Below are positions 1 through 7,819 of a DNA stretch of 42,106 nucleotides, piece after piece; position 1 is the stretch's first letter; the number at the start of each line of letters is the position of its first letter. The position numbers were made by a program, and so were the translations under genes. The notes beneath the pieces are model-generated. The model was not told the origin of the DNA. It did no database searches and saw only the letters and a list, made by a program, of their open reading frames with translations. Origin of the DNA: Candidatus Pacearchaeota archaeon (lineage in GTDB: Archaea > Nanobdellota > Nanobdellia > Pacearchaeales > GW2011-AR1); NCBI GenBank assembly GCA_002687255.1, contig NYZR01000013.1:1-42106 (forward strand), read 5' to 3'.

Positions 1-132
1 GGCGAGACGCTGGGCGCGTGGGCGTTGACCGAGCCGGCGGCCGGCAGCGACGCGGGCGCCACCCGCACCACGGCCGCTCGTGACGGCGAGACGTGGGTGC
101 TGAACGGCGTCAAGACCTTCACGACGCATGGC
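1..132 (+). other. Acyl-CoA dehydrogenase fragment, probable chimeric contig end
   Basis: Read from base 1, this stretch gives the acyl-CoA dehydrogenase FAD/substrate-loop signature: WALTEPAAGSDAGATRT, then WVLNGVKTFTTHG. In the family this motif lies mid-protein. The DNA is very GC-rich with C/G in nearly every third position, unlike the AT-richer, T/G-ended codons after about base 150. The frame runs on without a stop into an archaeal membrane protein, which makes no biological sense as a fusion because the dehydrogenase is cut inside its catalytic domain. I read this as a misassembled fragment from a high-GC bacterium; a real recent insertion is the less likely alternative. Confidence 0.8.
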
Positions 133-609
133 GGCCTCGGAGGCGTGATGGTGGTCGTGGCGGTGATCTTTCTGGTGTTCTTAGGGATTAGTTTAAGGAA
201 TCCTGTGGTTGAAGTGGGGAAGGAGAGTCGAGAGGTGCAGATGTTCTTGAGTTCTTTGCTGGATATAAGTTCGGATTGTGCTTTGGGCTTTGAGCCGAAT
301 TTTGCTGATGTGGATACGTTGATTAGTGAGTGTCATCAGAGTAGTGGGAAGAAGTGCGTGGATGATCGGAGGGTTTGCGATATTGCTGAGGAGGTTGTTG
401 GTGCTGCTCTAAAACAGGGTTGGCATGTGGGGAATGCAAGTGTGTTGAAAGGGTATGAGTTCGTGGTGGTGTATGCTACTAATGGGTCTGAGGATGTTTC
501 TGTTTTGGGTGTTTCTGAGGGGAATTGTGTTGGTGAAAAGAGTGGGGCGAGCACGGTTCGGCCGGCGTTTCCGGGGACTTTAGTGACGAAGATGGAGCTT
601 TGCTATTGA
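133..609 (+). CDS. Exported single-span membrane protein, 5' end missing
   Basis: About 158 residues remain. They start with a strongly hydrophobic segment (GVMVVVAVIFLVFLGISL), followed by an extracytoplasmic domain of about 130 residues with six cysteines (motifs SDCALGF, CHQSSGKKCVDDRRVC, GNCVGE, ELCY). This layout, one N-terminal helix and a small cysteine-containing outer domain, is shared with pilin-like or secreted proteins elsewhere in the window (start at 39126). The true start is lost at the junction with the upstream acyl-CoA dehydrogenase sequence. It converges on the wHTH gene that ends at 618. I do not recognise a named family. Confidence 0.6.
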   Translation, partial: GLGGVMVVVAVIFLVFLGISLRNPVVEVGKESREVQMFLSSLLDISSDCALGFEPNFADVDTLISECHQSSGKKCVDDRRVCDIAEEVVGAALKQGWHVGNASVLKGYEFVVVYATNGSEDVSVLGVSEGNCVGEKSGASTVRPAFPGTLVTKMELCY

Positions 610-617
610 GGACGTGG

Positions 618-977
618 TTAGATTTTTAGGTGGATGTTGATGCTGTCTACTACTACGACCGGTTTCAGGCGTTCTCGGTTCCCCGTTTTCTCGGCGATCA
701 TGTCGATGAAGCCGAATCTGTCCAGTAATTTGATGTCCTGAGAGACGGATTTGAAGTCTCTTTTGAGGATTTTGGCGAGTTCGTAGATGGATCCTGGTTT
801 TTTTACCTTGATGACATGTAGCATGCGGGCTTTTTCGTTGTTGAGGAGTCTTCTGAGAGCTGTGAGGCCTTCGAAATCATAATCTTTCTTCTCTCCTGCA
901 AATCTTTTGAAGATCACATTGAATGATCCCTCTTTGTCGACGATAAAAATTTCTCTGATCTTTGTTTTTGGTGCCAT
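618..977 (-). CDS. Winged-helix transcriptional regulator (COG4190-like)
   Basis: A 119-residue basic protein. Its C-terminal half is a winged helix: SIYELAKILKRDFKSVSQD forms the helix-turn-helix, followed by LLDRFGFIDM and a wing, then KPVVVVDSINIHLKI, an ending typical of archaeal COG4190/MarR-like predicted regulators. The start was placed at MAPKTK because a TATA box (GGTATATAAG, minus strand, 1001-1010) is centred about 28 bases upstream, giving a leaderless message; the ATG at 998 lies too close to the TATA box. The gene is divergent from the S-layer gene and shares its ~350-base upstream region, so it could regulate it, though nothing shows this directly. Confidence 0.75.
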   Translation of the reverse strand: MAPKTKIREIFIVDKEGSFNVIFKRFAGEKKDYDFEGLTALRRLLNNEKARMLHVIKVKKPGSIYELAKILKRDFKSVSQDIKLLDRFGFIDMIAEKTGNRERLKPVVVVDSINIHLKI

Positions 978-1142
978 GATATATATGGGGTTGTCCATAC
1001 CTTATATACCTTTTGGTTCTTATGGGAATGGGGGGGTTTTTTAGCCCCATATTTCTTTTTATCTGGTTGAGAATACCCCACATGGTGGAATTGCGTCCTT
1101 TGTTGTGTTCCCTTAGGCTTGTTTTCACTGCTAGTGACACCG

Positions 1143-1344
1143 GAAGCTTTATAAACTGGAATATAGCTTTCCTCAGTAAAGGGTGTTATTTAGGGGTTAA
1201 TTGGGCAAAGCTTTTTAAAGGGATATTTTCTCGTGTATATACTCTTACAGTTAAGCTGTATGACAGGTGGCTGTATACACCACTTCCTCTATGAGGCGCC
1301 CTTCGGCGGTCAAAGAGCTGAAAACTGAAAGGGGGTTTAATATA
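1143..1344 (+). promoter_or_regulatory. S-layer gene promoter region and long leader
   Basis: Three TATA-like sequences sit in tandem: CTTTATAAAC near 1146-1154, CTTTTTAAAG at 1211-1220 and GTGTATATAC at 1233-1242. They predict starts near 1176, 1240 and 1263, so the leader would be roughly 80-170 bases, unlike the leaderless genes around it. The leader holds small hairpins (ACAG-TTAAG-CTGT at 1247-1259; CGCC-CTTC-GGCG at 1297-1308) and a purine-rich Shine-Dalgarno stretch, GAAAGGGGG, about ten bases before ATG 1345. Bases 999-1142 hold no gene that I can see. Confidence 0.55.
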
Positions 1345-3774
1345 ATGAAAAAATATGTTTATCGGATTGCGTCTGTTGTCGCGAGTGCGGCCCTTCTAGG
1401 TTCTACTGCAGCTTTGGCTGCCGCAGCAAGTTACCCAGCTCCTTTCGTTCAGAATGGTGCTGCTGATGTTGCTGTTGTTTGGGGTGCAAATGCTGCACCT
1501 ACTGATTTAGTAGCAGTGGCTGACATTACGTCTCACTTGCAGGCTGAGCTTGCTTCACAGACAGCAACCGGTGGCGGTACTGGTCCCTCCAGTGTATCTG
1601 GTGGTGATTTCGTTCAACTTTCTAAGTCGAGCGATAACATCAACCTGAGAGATAACGTGAACACCGTATTCGGTGCGACGGTCGATGATGAAGACCTGGG
1701 CACGTTGCTCGCAGATGGGACGTACCGTAACGACGAAAACACTGAGTTCGATTTCGAACAAAAGATTAGCCTTGGTACGAATTTGATTTTGAGCTTCTTT
1801 GCTGACTCGGACCACAATAGTAAGGAACCATCCGTTGGTTTCAACCTGAGCTCTAACGTTCATGTGTTGAACTATTCTGTTGATTTCCTAACTGATGCTG
1901 AGTCTGATGTGAGCGGCGGAGATCTTGTTGATATTGAGACGACTGATCTTACCATTCTAGGTAAGACCTACTACGTTCTTGACTTTGACAACTCTACGTT
2001 GAAGCTTACCCTTTTGGATTCTGCTGCCAAGCTAAATCTTGTTGAGGGTGCATCCGAAACTGTTTCCTTTAACGGAAAGAGTTACGATGTTAGTATTAAC
2101 TTCGTAGGATCTGCTACTCAAACAAGAATTAACGTGGACGGCGAAATCACTAACACACTAAATGTTGGTGAGACTTACCGACTGAGCGATGGAACGTATG
2201 TGGGTGTCAGAGATATCCTATACGACTCCAAAGACAGTGGCGTGAGCAAAGTTGACGTGAGCCTTGGTTCTGGTAAAGTAGAGATTGAGAACGCAGTGGA
2301 CATCCAGTTGAATGATGAAACCATTAGTGGTGTTTCTGGGTTCGTTGCACGAGGCTCCGTAACAGGAGGTAAAGAGACCATTGATAAAATCCAAATTGAA
2401 TGGAATACCGATGAAGAAGAGTTTGTTTCCCCAGGAAGCGACTTGACCTTCCCCGGCTTTGGTGCTGTAAAGCTCTCCATGGGAGAGTTTGTGCGACCTA
2501 CACAGGAAGTTATTGAAATCACGAATGATGGAACTGACTCTATGGAGTTGAAGGTTCCTATCAAAGACGGAACAGTAACAATTCCACTTCTTGGTGCTAA
2601 CTCGACAGGTGAATACGTCCGAATTGGTGGCGACGCAGCCGATCAAATCCTGAGAACTAAATCAGATGATCGAGCTAACTTGATCTTTAATATCTCTGCC
2701 TCAGGCAGTAGTAATAAGGACAAGTATTTTGTTGCTTCCTATAACACATCCCGTGACGCAGAGTCTTATCTCTTGCGAGCGAGTGTTGTGGTAAAGGACG
2801 GTAAAAACAAGACCACGGTTCAAAAGAACGTCGGTGGGACTTGGGTTGATACCTGTACTGATAAGTCCAACGGAGATAGTTGTAGTATCGGAAACGTAGA
2901 GTTAACAATTAACGATGTGTATAAGCTGAGTGATGACAAATATGTCAACTTCACCGCTGGTACCAATGTTGATTTCAACACCTTATTTACGAAGGAAGGT
3001 TTGGCTATTCACTTGCCTTATGAAGTGAACGGCTCTGGCTTGCTTGGTGGTGTTGGTACAATTAACTTTACACAAGGATCTGCTGTTGCAGGTCACAGTT
3101 CTGACACGTTCGATCTTACCTTCGTTGAGGAGGATAAGGACGGAAATGTTGGTGCTGGTAACCGATTCAACGTCACGTTGAATGATCAGTCTGACGGCGA
3201 TGTCGAAGTAAGCGCAATTGTTCCAGGTTCTGACACACACAAGGAGATAGATGACGACAACAATGTTGTTGCCCTAGTTCAATCTGATCTCGCATCTCAG
3301 ATGCGAAGGATTGGAGATTCTAGCTCCCAGCGACAAGCAGAAGTTACTTACTACGGTGAGGAAACTTATGCTGACGTCTTTTTGACTGCAGTTGGTGCCA
3401 ACGTAGTTGGTGGCGGCGGTAGTGGAGGCGGTTCTGTCCTTGGGTCAGTCTCTGTTTCAGATGCTGAAGTTGCTTCTGTTGCAGGTAAGAACTTGATTGT
3501 CGTTGGTGGTAGCTGTGTGAACAGTGTAGCTGCAGATTTGGTTGGCGGTGCTCTATGTGGTGCTGACTGGGAAGCTGCTACGGGTGTTGGCGCAGGTCAG
3601 TATTTGATTCAAACGTTCTCCCGAAGTGGGGGCAACGTTGCTACTCTTGTAGCAGGATACAATGCTGGTGATACTACGAACGCTGCTAAATACGCTACTA
3701 CCCAGACGGTTGATACGTCTGTAGGTAAGAAGTATGTCGGTACGACTGCCACAACTGCAAGCATGGTTGCTTAA
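1345..3774 (+). CDS. S-layer protein
   Basis: An 809-residue secreted protein that should form the paracrystalline cell wall. Residues 1-25 are a signal peptide (MKKYVYRIASVVASAALLGS then an AAL-AAAA region). It is followed by the archaeal S-layer N-terminal motif SYPAPFVQNGAADVAVVWG. The last ~110 residues match the archaeal S-layer C-terminal domain (GKNLIVVGGSCVNSVAADL; YLIQTF; VAGYNAGDTTNAAKY), preceded by a glycine-rich linker GGGGSGGGS. The middle is acidic and beta-rich. The start at 1345 is chosen over the longer frame because it opens the signal peptide and has an SD. No C-terminal membrane anchor is visible. It is monocistronic, with a strong terminator behind it. Confidence 0.92.
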   Translation: MKKYVYRIASVVASAALLGSTAALAAAASYPAPFVQNGAADVAVVWGANAAPTDLVAVADITSHLQAELASQTATGGGTGPSSVSGGDFVQLSKSSDNINLRDNVNTVFGATVDDEDLGTLLADGTYRNDENTEFDFEQKISLGTNLILSFFADSDHNSKEPSVGFNLSSNVHVLNYSVDFLTDAESDVSGGDLVDIETTDLTILGKTYYVLDFDNSTLKLTLLDSAAKLNLVEGASETVSFNGKSYDVSINFVGSATQTRINVDGEITNTLNVGETYRLSDGTYVGVRDILYDSKDSGVSKVDVSLGSGKVEIENAVDIQLNDETISGVSGFVARGSVTGGKETIDKIQIEWNTDEEEFVSPGSDLTFPGFGAVKLSMGEFVRPTQEVIEITNDGTDSMELKVPIKDGTVTIPLLGANSTGEYVRIGGDAADQILRTKSDDRANLIFNISASGSSNKDKYFVASYNTSRDAESYLLRASVVVKDGKNKTTVQKNVGGTWVDTCTDKSNGDSCSIGNVELTINDVYKLSDDKYVNFTAGTNVDFNTLFTKEGLAIHLPYEVNGSGLLGGVGTINFTQGSAVAGHSSDTFDLTFVEEDKDGNVGAGNRFNVTLNDQSDGDVEVSAIVPGSDTHKEIDDDNNVVALVQSDLASQMRRIGDSSSQRQAEVTYYGEETYADVFLTAVGANVVGGGGSGGGSVLGSVSVSDAEVASVAGKNLIVVGGSCVNSVAADLVGGALCGADWEAATGVGAGQYLIQTFSRSGGNVATLVAGYNAGDTTNAAKYATTQTVDTSVGKKYVGTTATTASMVA

Positions 3775-3785
3775 TCTACCTTAAT

Positions 3786-3830
3786 GGGGCTTTTGCCCCT
3801 TTTTTCTTTTTTTTCTTTTTTCTTTCTTTT
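3786..3830 (+). terminator. Terminator of the S-layer gene
   Basis: A perfect hairpin, GGGGC-TTTT-GCCCC (3786-3799), starts 11 bases after the S-layer stop codon and runs directly into a long T-rich tract (3800-3830). It is the clearest terminator in the window, as expected for a very strongly expressed gene. Confidence 0.85.
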
Positions 3831-3880
3831 CTCTCTCGGTTGAGGGAATGTTTTTATAGCCGTTCTTTCTTGGTGCTTGT

Positions 3881-4495
3881 ATGAGAGCAGTTGGCACAGA
3901 AGCGCAGCTTGATCGGAGTAGAAAGCGGAATGGGATTATTATTAGTGTGTTGATGTTAGTGTTGTTGGTGGCTAGCTCTGTTGGGTTTGCTTTTCTTTCG
4001 AGTAATCATACGAGTGGTTCTCAGCAAGTTGCTGGGTCTGAGGGCGCTTATGAGGGTTCTGGTGTTGGGGGTTGGGTAGTTCCTGTTCTTGGTCGGGAAG
4101 TAAGGTTGACGTTTGGTCTTGAAGAAGTTGCTGAGATCCCTGTTGCTTTGACGACAGGTATAGAAGCGTATCAAGGGAAGACCTTGTATCTTGCGGTGGA
4201 GAATCCTGGGATCGAGGCAGAGTTGCGGAGCACTATTGGAGTCTTCACTGATCGGATTCAATTGGCTTGCTACGGGGAATGTGAGTTGGATTTGCCGGAG
4301 AAGGATTGTTCGGAGAACGTGATTGTCTGGACGGATGGCGTTGCCGAAGCAAGTTCGGCAGGCCCTCGCAGCTCGGACAAGGTGAACGCTGCTTCGGACG
4401 TTGGCGGGCAGGTGACGCAGGGAGAAGGGTGTGTGTTTATTGAAGGAGATTTAAGGGCTGTTGATGCTTTTCTTTATAAGGTGTTTGGTTACTAA
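3881..4495 (+). CDS. Exported single-span protein carrying a palindromic element
   Basis: A 204-residue protein with a charged N-terminus, one transmembrane helix at about residues 18-38 (GIIISVLMLVLLVASSVGFA) and a ~165-residue outer domain. Cysteines in CYGECELD, KDCSEN and GEGCVF could form disulfides. A TATA box (TTTTTATAG) is centred ~27 bases before ATG 3881, so it is leaderless. Residues 155-172 (AEASSAGPRSSDKVNAAS) are encoded by a 55-bp palindromic element (4343-4397) that also occurs in the unrelated gene at 36893. The insert splits the last cysteine-containing segment. Family unknown; the gene at 4565 has a similar layout and follows it. Confidence 0.65.
   Translation: MRAVGTEAQLDRSRKRNGIIISVLMLVLLVASSVGFAFLSSNHTSGSQQVAGSEGAYEGSGVGGWVVPVLGREVRLTFGLEEVAEIPVALTTGIEAYQGKTLYLAVENPGIEAELRSTIGVFTDRIQLACYGECELDLPEKDCSENVIVWTDGVAEASSAGPRSSDKVNAASDVGGQVTQGEGCVFIEGDLRAVDAFLYKVFGY
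4343..4397 (+). repeat. Palindromic two-hairpin element, copy A (coding)
   Basis: Hairpin 1 is GCCGAA-GCAAG-TTCGGC (4343-4359). Hairpin 2 is GCAGC (4368-4372) pairing with GCTGC (4388-4392) around the loop TCGGACAAGGTGAAC. The end TTCGG can also pair with the first CCGAA, allowing a second fold. It is 50/55 identical to the copy at 36926-36980 and is read in the same frame. Confidence 0.85.
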
Positions 4496-4498
4496 ACA

Positions 4499-4519
4499 GA
4501 AACTGTGTCACACAGTTTC
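4499..4519 (+). terminator. Hairpin after the exported-protein gene
   Basis: A perfect inverted repeat, GAAACTGTG-TCA-CACAGTTTC, starts three bases after the stop codon at 4495. It has no long T-run, so it may stabilise the transcript end rather than terminate by itself. Confidence 0.5.
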
Positions 4520-4564
4520 ATGTATTAGTCGAAAGATTTAAGAGGGCTTGGTTGATAGAAGATT

Positions 4565-5209
4565 ATGGCGGCTAGAAAGAAGAAAGAAAAACCATTGTTG
4601 GCTAAAGAGACCAAACACATCTTGATCGGTCTTGCTGTTTTGGCGGTGTTGTTTTTGATTTTGACGTCGGTGTTTGGCAAGTTGGGGACGTTTGAGTATG
4701 AGGGTATGACGTTTGTTCAAGAGAAGTTTGGACAGTTGGATGTGTTCCGGTATACGTATTTTTATGAGGGGATTGAAGGAGATATTCTCCAGTATAACAT
4801 GTTCCTGCGGGTTGACCCTAGGACGAATGAGGTTCCGGTGACGGGCGAGATCGAGCTGCCGGCGAAGAGTCGGCAGATGTATGTGAGTATTGATACTACA
4901 GGGATGGCTCAGTGTGAGTTGAGTGCTGTAGGGATTTCTAGTTTGTCGGCGTTCTTGACGAATAATCAGTATCCTGTGAAGGGGGCGACGCCGTTTGAGG
5001 CAGAGGCGGAGTTGAGAGATATTCCTTTTGCTGACTGCCAGAGCCATCCGGAGAATGCTGTTTTCGTTGTGAAGACTGGTGATGAGACGAAGGTGGAGAA
5101 GCAAGGGAATTTCTGTTGGGTGTTGCAGGCTGCGGATTGTGAGATTGTTGAGGTAGTGGAGAAGTTTGAGGTTGAAACTATTATTCAGGCTAGGGCGAGA
5201 GAGGCTTAG
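4565..5209 (+). CDS. Exported single-span membrane protein
   Basis: A 214-residue protein. A lysine-rich cytoplasmic N-terminus (MAARKKKEKPLLAKETK) leads into one hydrophobic helix (residues ~19-36, ILIGLAVLAVLFLILTSVFG), then a ~175-residue outer domain with cysteines at AQCELS, FADCQS and FCWVLQAADCEIV. The TATA box AGATTTAAGAG (4534-4543) is ~26 bases before the ATG, so it is leaderless and separate from the gene before it despite the matching layout. I do not recognise a family. It could be a cell-envelope or pilus accessory protein; that is inference from topology only. Confidence 0.65.
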   Translation: MAARKKKEKPLLAKETKHILIGLAVLAVLFLILTSVFGKLGTFEYEGMTFVQEKFGQLDVFRYTYFYEGIEGDILQYNMFLRVDPRTNEVPVTGEIELPAKSRQMYVSIDTTGMAQCELSAVGISSLSAFLTNNQYPVKGATPFEAEAELRDIPFADCQSHPENAVFVVKTGDETKVEKQGNFCWVLQAADCEIVEVVEKFEVETIIQARAREA

Positions 5210-5210
5210 T

Positions 5211-5745
5211 CTAAATAAATTGTAAGAGGCCACTTAGCATTTTTATCTTCATTTTTATTCCCCTCACGACGGGGTTCTTTCTTGTATGATGTTCAGTTTC
5301 TACAAGGATTGCATCAATTCCTTTGTCTCTCGCTGATTTGTAGTCCCAGAAGTAATTATCACCAACCATTAACGCTTTGCTCTTTGGTATATTTCTTTTC
5401 TTGAGAATTTTTAGGATAAGATCTCCTTTGGCCTCGTGCAGAGTTTGAGTTGCATGCACCTCGTCAAAGAGGTCTTTGAGGTTGAATAGTTTGACTTTCT
5501 CATTCAGCACTTCTTGAGCCTCCCTTGGAGGGTGTGGGTGAGTTGAGAGGATGACAGTTAGTATGCCTTTCCTTCTTATCTTCCTTAATGTTGAAATTGT
5601 TGTTGGGGTTAATGTGAAGTGTTTGTTATGCTCCTTATGGCCTCCTGGAAGTTGATAGACTCACCAGGCTCCTTCTTTGTGTTTTGTCTTCTTAGGATAC
5701 CAAATTGTTCCATCACCGTCGAAGAAGATTATTTTCTTTTTTCAT
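5211..5745 (-). pseudogene. HAD-superfamily phosphatase with two lesions
   Basis: Translating past the lesions gives a complete HAD phosphatase: motif I FFDGDGTIWYP near the start, motif II LTVILSTHPHPP, and motif III/IV KALMVGDNYFWDYKSARDKG. Two defects break it. The ATG at 5743-5745 overlaps the dedA stop (ATGA), but a run of six A's puts it one base out of frame; five would give MKKKIIFFDGDGT. An in-frame TGA at 5661-5663 interrupts GAW-stop-VYQLPGG. Only a 99-residue C-terminal frame (to 5510) is open. The overlap says it was co-transcribed with dedA. Either it is a decaying gene or both lesions are sequence errors. Confidence 0.75.
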
Positions 5746-6368
5746 TTTTTCTGTCTCTTCTTTTTGAGCAGATACACCAGGATAATCAGAAGGATAACTG
5801 CAAGCGTGGCCAGCGTTATGGTTGAAAGATGTTGATGCAAGACAGCTTCGTTTTCTCCGAAGAGTATGCCGAGGTAGACGAGGATGGCAGACCAGATGCC
5901 TGCTCCTGCTGCGGTGTATGCTATGAACTTGCCTAGGTGCATTTTGGCGAAGCCTGCCGGGAGAGAGATGAGTTGTCTGATGCCTGGGATAAGTCTGCCG
6001 GTGAATGTGGTGATGGCTCCGTGTTTTTGGAAGTAGTCATCTGACTTTTTGATGCTTTCATTTGAGATGAATAAGAACTTGCCGTATTTGTCTGCTAGTC
6101 TCGAGGCCGCTCTGCGGCCGAGATGGAGGGCGAGGGCGTAGTTGATGAGGGCTCCTGCGATTGAGCCGAGAATGGCTACTAGTAAGACTATGATGAAACT
6201 CATCTGACCACGGGCTATGAGGACGCCTGCGGGGATGAGTGAGGCTTCGCTCGGGAAGGGGATGAATGAAGATTCTATGGCCATCAGGATGAAGAGCCCG
6301 AGGTAGCCGAGGGAATCTATGAGAGAGATAAGCCATTCGAGTGCTTGAGGGATGAATTCTAGAGGCAT
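5742..6368 (-). CDS. DedA/VTT-family membrane protein
   Basis: A 208-residue polytopic protein of the DedA (SNARE-associated, VTT) family, whose members act in membrane lipid scrambling or undecaprenyl/polyprenyl carrier recycling. Visible marks are the ESSFIPFPSEASLIPAG segment with its acidic and glycine residues, and the re-entrant-loop signature FTGRLIPGIRQLISLPAGFAKM split over residues ~125-150. It has four or five hydrophobic helices and ends in a basic tail (LLKKKRQKK). The start at MPLEFIPQ was chosen because a minus-strand TATA (CTTATA, 6390-6395) lies ~26 bases upstream. The broken HAD gene overlaps its stop codon. Confidence 0.88.
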   Translation of the reverse strand: MPLEFIPQALEWLISLIDSLGYLGLFILMAIESSFIPFPSEASLIPAGVLIARGQMSFIIVLLVAILGSIAGALINYALALHLGRRAASRLADKYGKFLFISNESIKKSDDYFQKHGAITTFTGRLIPGIRQLISLPAGFAKMHLGKFIAYTAAGAGIWSAILVYLGILFGENEAVLHQHLSTITLATLAVILLIILVYLLKKKRQKK

Positions 6369-6372
6369 GTGT

Positions 6373-6675
6373 TCAGGAAGGGGGGAAGGTATAAGAAGGT
6401 TCTTGTTTTGTTTTTTCTCTGAGTGCCTCAATTCTTTCTGTCGTTGATGCCATCTTTTTTCTATTGTTTCTGAGAGCCTCAGTTATCTCTTCAGTCATGA
6501 GAATTGCGCCACGGATGGTTGCTGCCCTTCGTTGTCCATGTGTGAGTAATTCCAGACCTTCTGGGAAATTATCCCCTGCCCCTGGACATTCATGATGCAA
6601 ATATCTGAGAAGATGCCCTTTGTGTTGGTCGGAGAGAGACCAATAGGCCTGTTGTATTGCTCCCAGATGTCCCAT
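6373..6675 (-). CDS. Hypothetical protein
   Basis: A 100-residue basic, helical, soluble protein with no signal peptide or membrane segment. It carries a histidine/cysteine patch, LRYLHHECPGAGDN, and a C-terminal helix rich in Arg, Lys and Glu. A TATA box on the minus strand (TTATAAAC, ~6697-6704) sits 26 bases before the ATG, supporting a leaderless gene. It ends five bases before the start of dedA, whose own TATA box lies inside this gene's 3' end. I do not recognise it. Confidence 0.55.
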   Translation of the reverse strand: MGHLGAIQQAYWSLSDQHKGHLLRYLHHECPGAGDNFPEGLELLTHGQRRAATIRGAILMTEEITEALRNNRKKMASTTERIEALREKTKQEPSYTFPPS

Positions 6676-6730
6676 TGAAGGTTATCTCTTTTTATGTTTA
6701 TAAGATTTTGCTATTTTCGAAAAATTCTCT

Positions 6731-7741
6731 TTAGGTATAACGCCAACCATGTTTATCTCCGGCGGAAAGTTTGTTATTTCTCCATGAATTTATCCAACCT
6801 GGAACATCCCCATTTACCACAATATACTTTCCGGCTATTTTAATACGTGCGGAGCTGGGCTGTTTAATTTTTCCCATGGATGCTGCATGACCCTCAACAC
6901 ATAGAGATCCTCCCCCTGCCTTGTCTCCCGTAAACTCTCCGGATGACCCTCCGATCATTATTTCTCCCGTTCCTTCATTCATATGGTCTCCTGCGTAACC
7001 TCCGGCGTTTCCCCTAATTTCAAGAGTTCCTGCTCGCATGTATGGGCCTGCATGATCTCCGGCTGAACCCATCACTTTTGTGGATCCTCCCCTTGCCCCG
7101 TAATTGATATGGGAACTTGCACTTCCTTCATGGATGATAATGTCTCCGTCAGTTTTATTTTTTCCGGCGTAATTCCCCAGAGAGCCTCCAGATATTACCT
7201 TTCCCCCTTTTTGTCCTTCCGCAAGATTATCTCCTGCCCCGTTAAGATAAGTTATTTCTCCACCTGTTATGCCAATTGCTGCGCAATTTCCTGCCTTGTT
7301 CTTAACAATTACTCGCCCTCCCGTCATGCCTCTGAAGGAATGATGGCCTGGGTCTCCCAAAACGGTGAGGTTGGTAGAATTCCGGAATCCTATGTGATCA
7401 TTGGAGAATCTTGCTTGGTTGAGATCAAGTGTTAGGTCGGACTCTGATGTGTGTCTGGCATTGCAGTATGCCGAAATGATTTCTGCAGCATGTGCCCTCA
7501 TACTTGTATTATTTTCTGTGCTTAGAGCTTCTACAAGTTTGTCGAGCATGACTTGGGAGCCCTCATTAAAGTCTTTTATTCGAAGGATAGATTCCAGGGT
7601 GCTGTGAAAATCTATCCCGTCCCCACCTTTATCATCTATTTCAAGTGCCTGTGCGAGGATCCCTCCAATATCGAGAGCGCCCTCCTTGTATGATCTTAGC
7701 CCTTCCCTTGGCGGTTCCGCAAGTGATGTGTCGGATGACAT
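6731..7741 (-). CDS. GXGXG-repeat beta-helix protein
   Basis: A 336-residue protein. The C-terminal ~210 residues are a GXGXG right-handed beta-helix of the kind found in glutamate synthase alpha C-terminal domains and in formylmethanofuran dehydrogenase subunit C. About nine coils repeat the pattern GG.I.V.G.AG.YAG (for example GGKVISGGSLGNYAG, GTLEIRGNAGGYAGDHM, GEIMIGGSSGEFTGD). Residues 1-120 are helical and match nothing I know. In known enzymes the domain is a structural and channelling scaffold within a larger complex; no partner enzyme is present here. TATA near 7767 gives a leaderless start. Confidence 0.8.
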   Translation of the reverse strand: MSSDTSLAEPPREGLRSYKEGALDIGGILAQALEIDDKGGDGIDFHSTLESILRIKDFNEGSQVMLDKLVEALSTENNTSMRAHAAEIISAYCNARHTSESDLTLDLNQARFSNDHIGFRNSTNLTVLGDPGHHSFRGMTGGRVIVKNKAGNCAAIGITGGEITYLNGAGDNLAEGQKGGKVISGGSLGNYAGKNKTDGDIIIHEGSASSHINYGARGGSTKVMGSAGDHAGPYMRAGTLEIRGNAGGYAGDHMNEGTGEIMIGGSSGEFTGDKAGGGSLCVEGHAASMGKIKQPSSARIKIAGKYIVVNGDVPGWINSWRNNKLSAGDKHGWRYT

Positions 7742-7819
7742 GTTTCCTCATCGTAGGTTGTTCTTTTAAATATTATGGTGATGGGGAAAGTTTATATACT
7801 GATTATTCTGGAACGGTTG

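Noticed and set aside
1013..1294. Open frame upstream of the S-layer gene
   Set aside because: Its codons are irregular, it spans promoter elements, and it has no start signal or recognisable protein character.
4538..5233. Minus-strand frame opposite the exported protein at 4565
   Set aside because: Low-complexity Arg/His/Leu composition; the plus-strand gene has a TATA box, membrane helix and cysteine pattern.
5661..5663. TGA read as tryptophan or selenocysteine in the HAD gene
   Set aside because: TGA ends many intact genes in the window (for example at 609 and 16601), the gene also has a frameshift, and the position is not catalytic.
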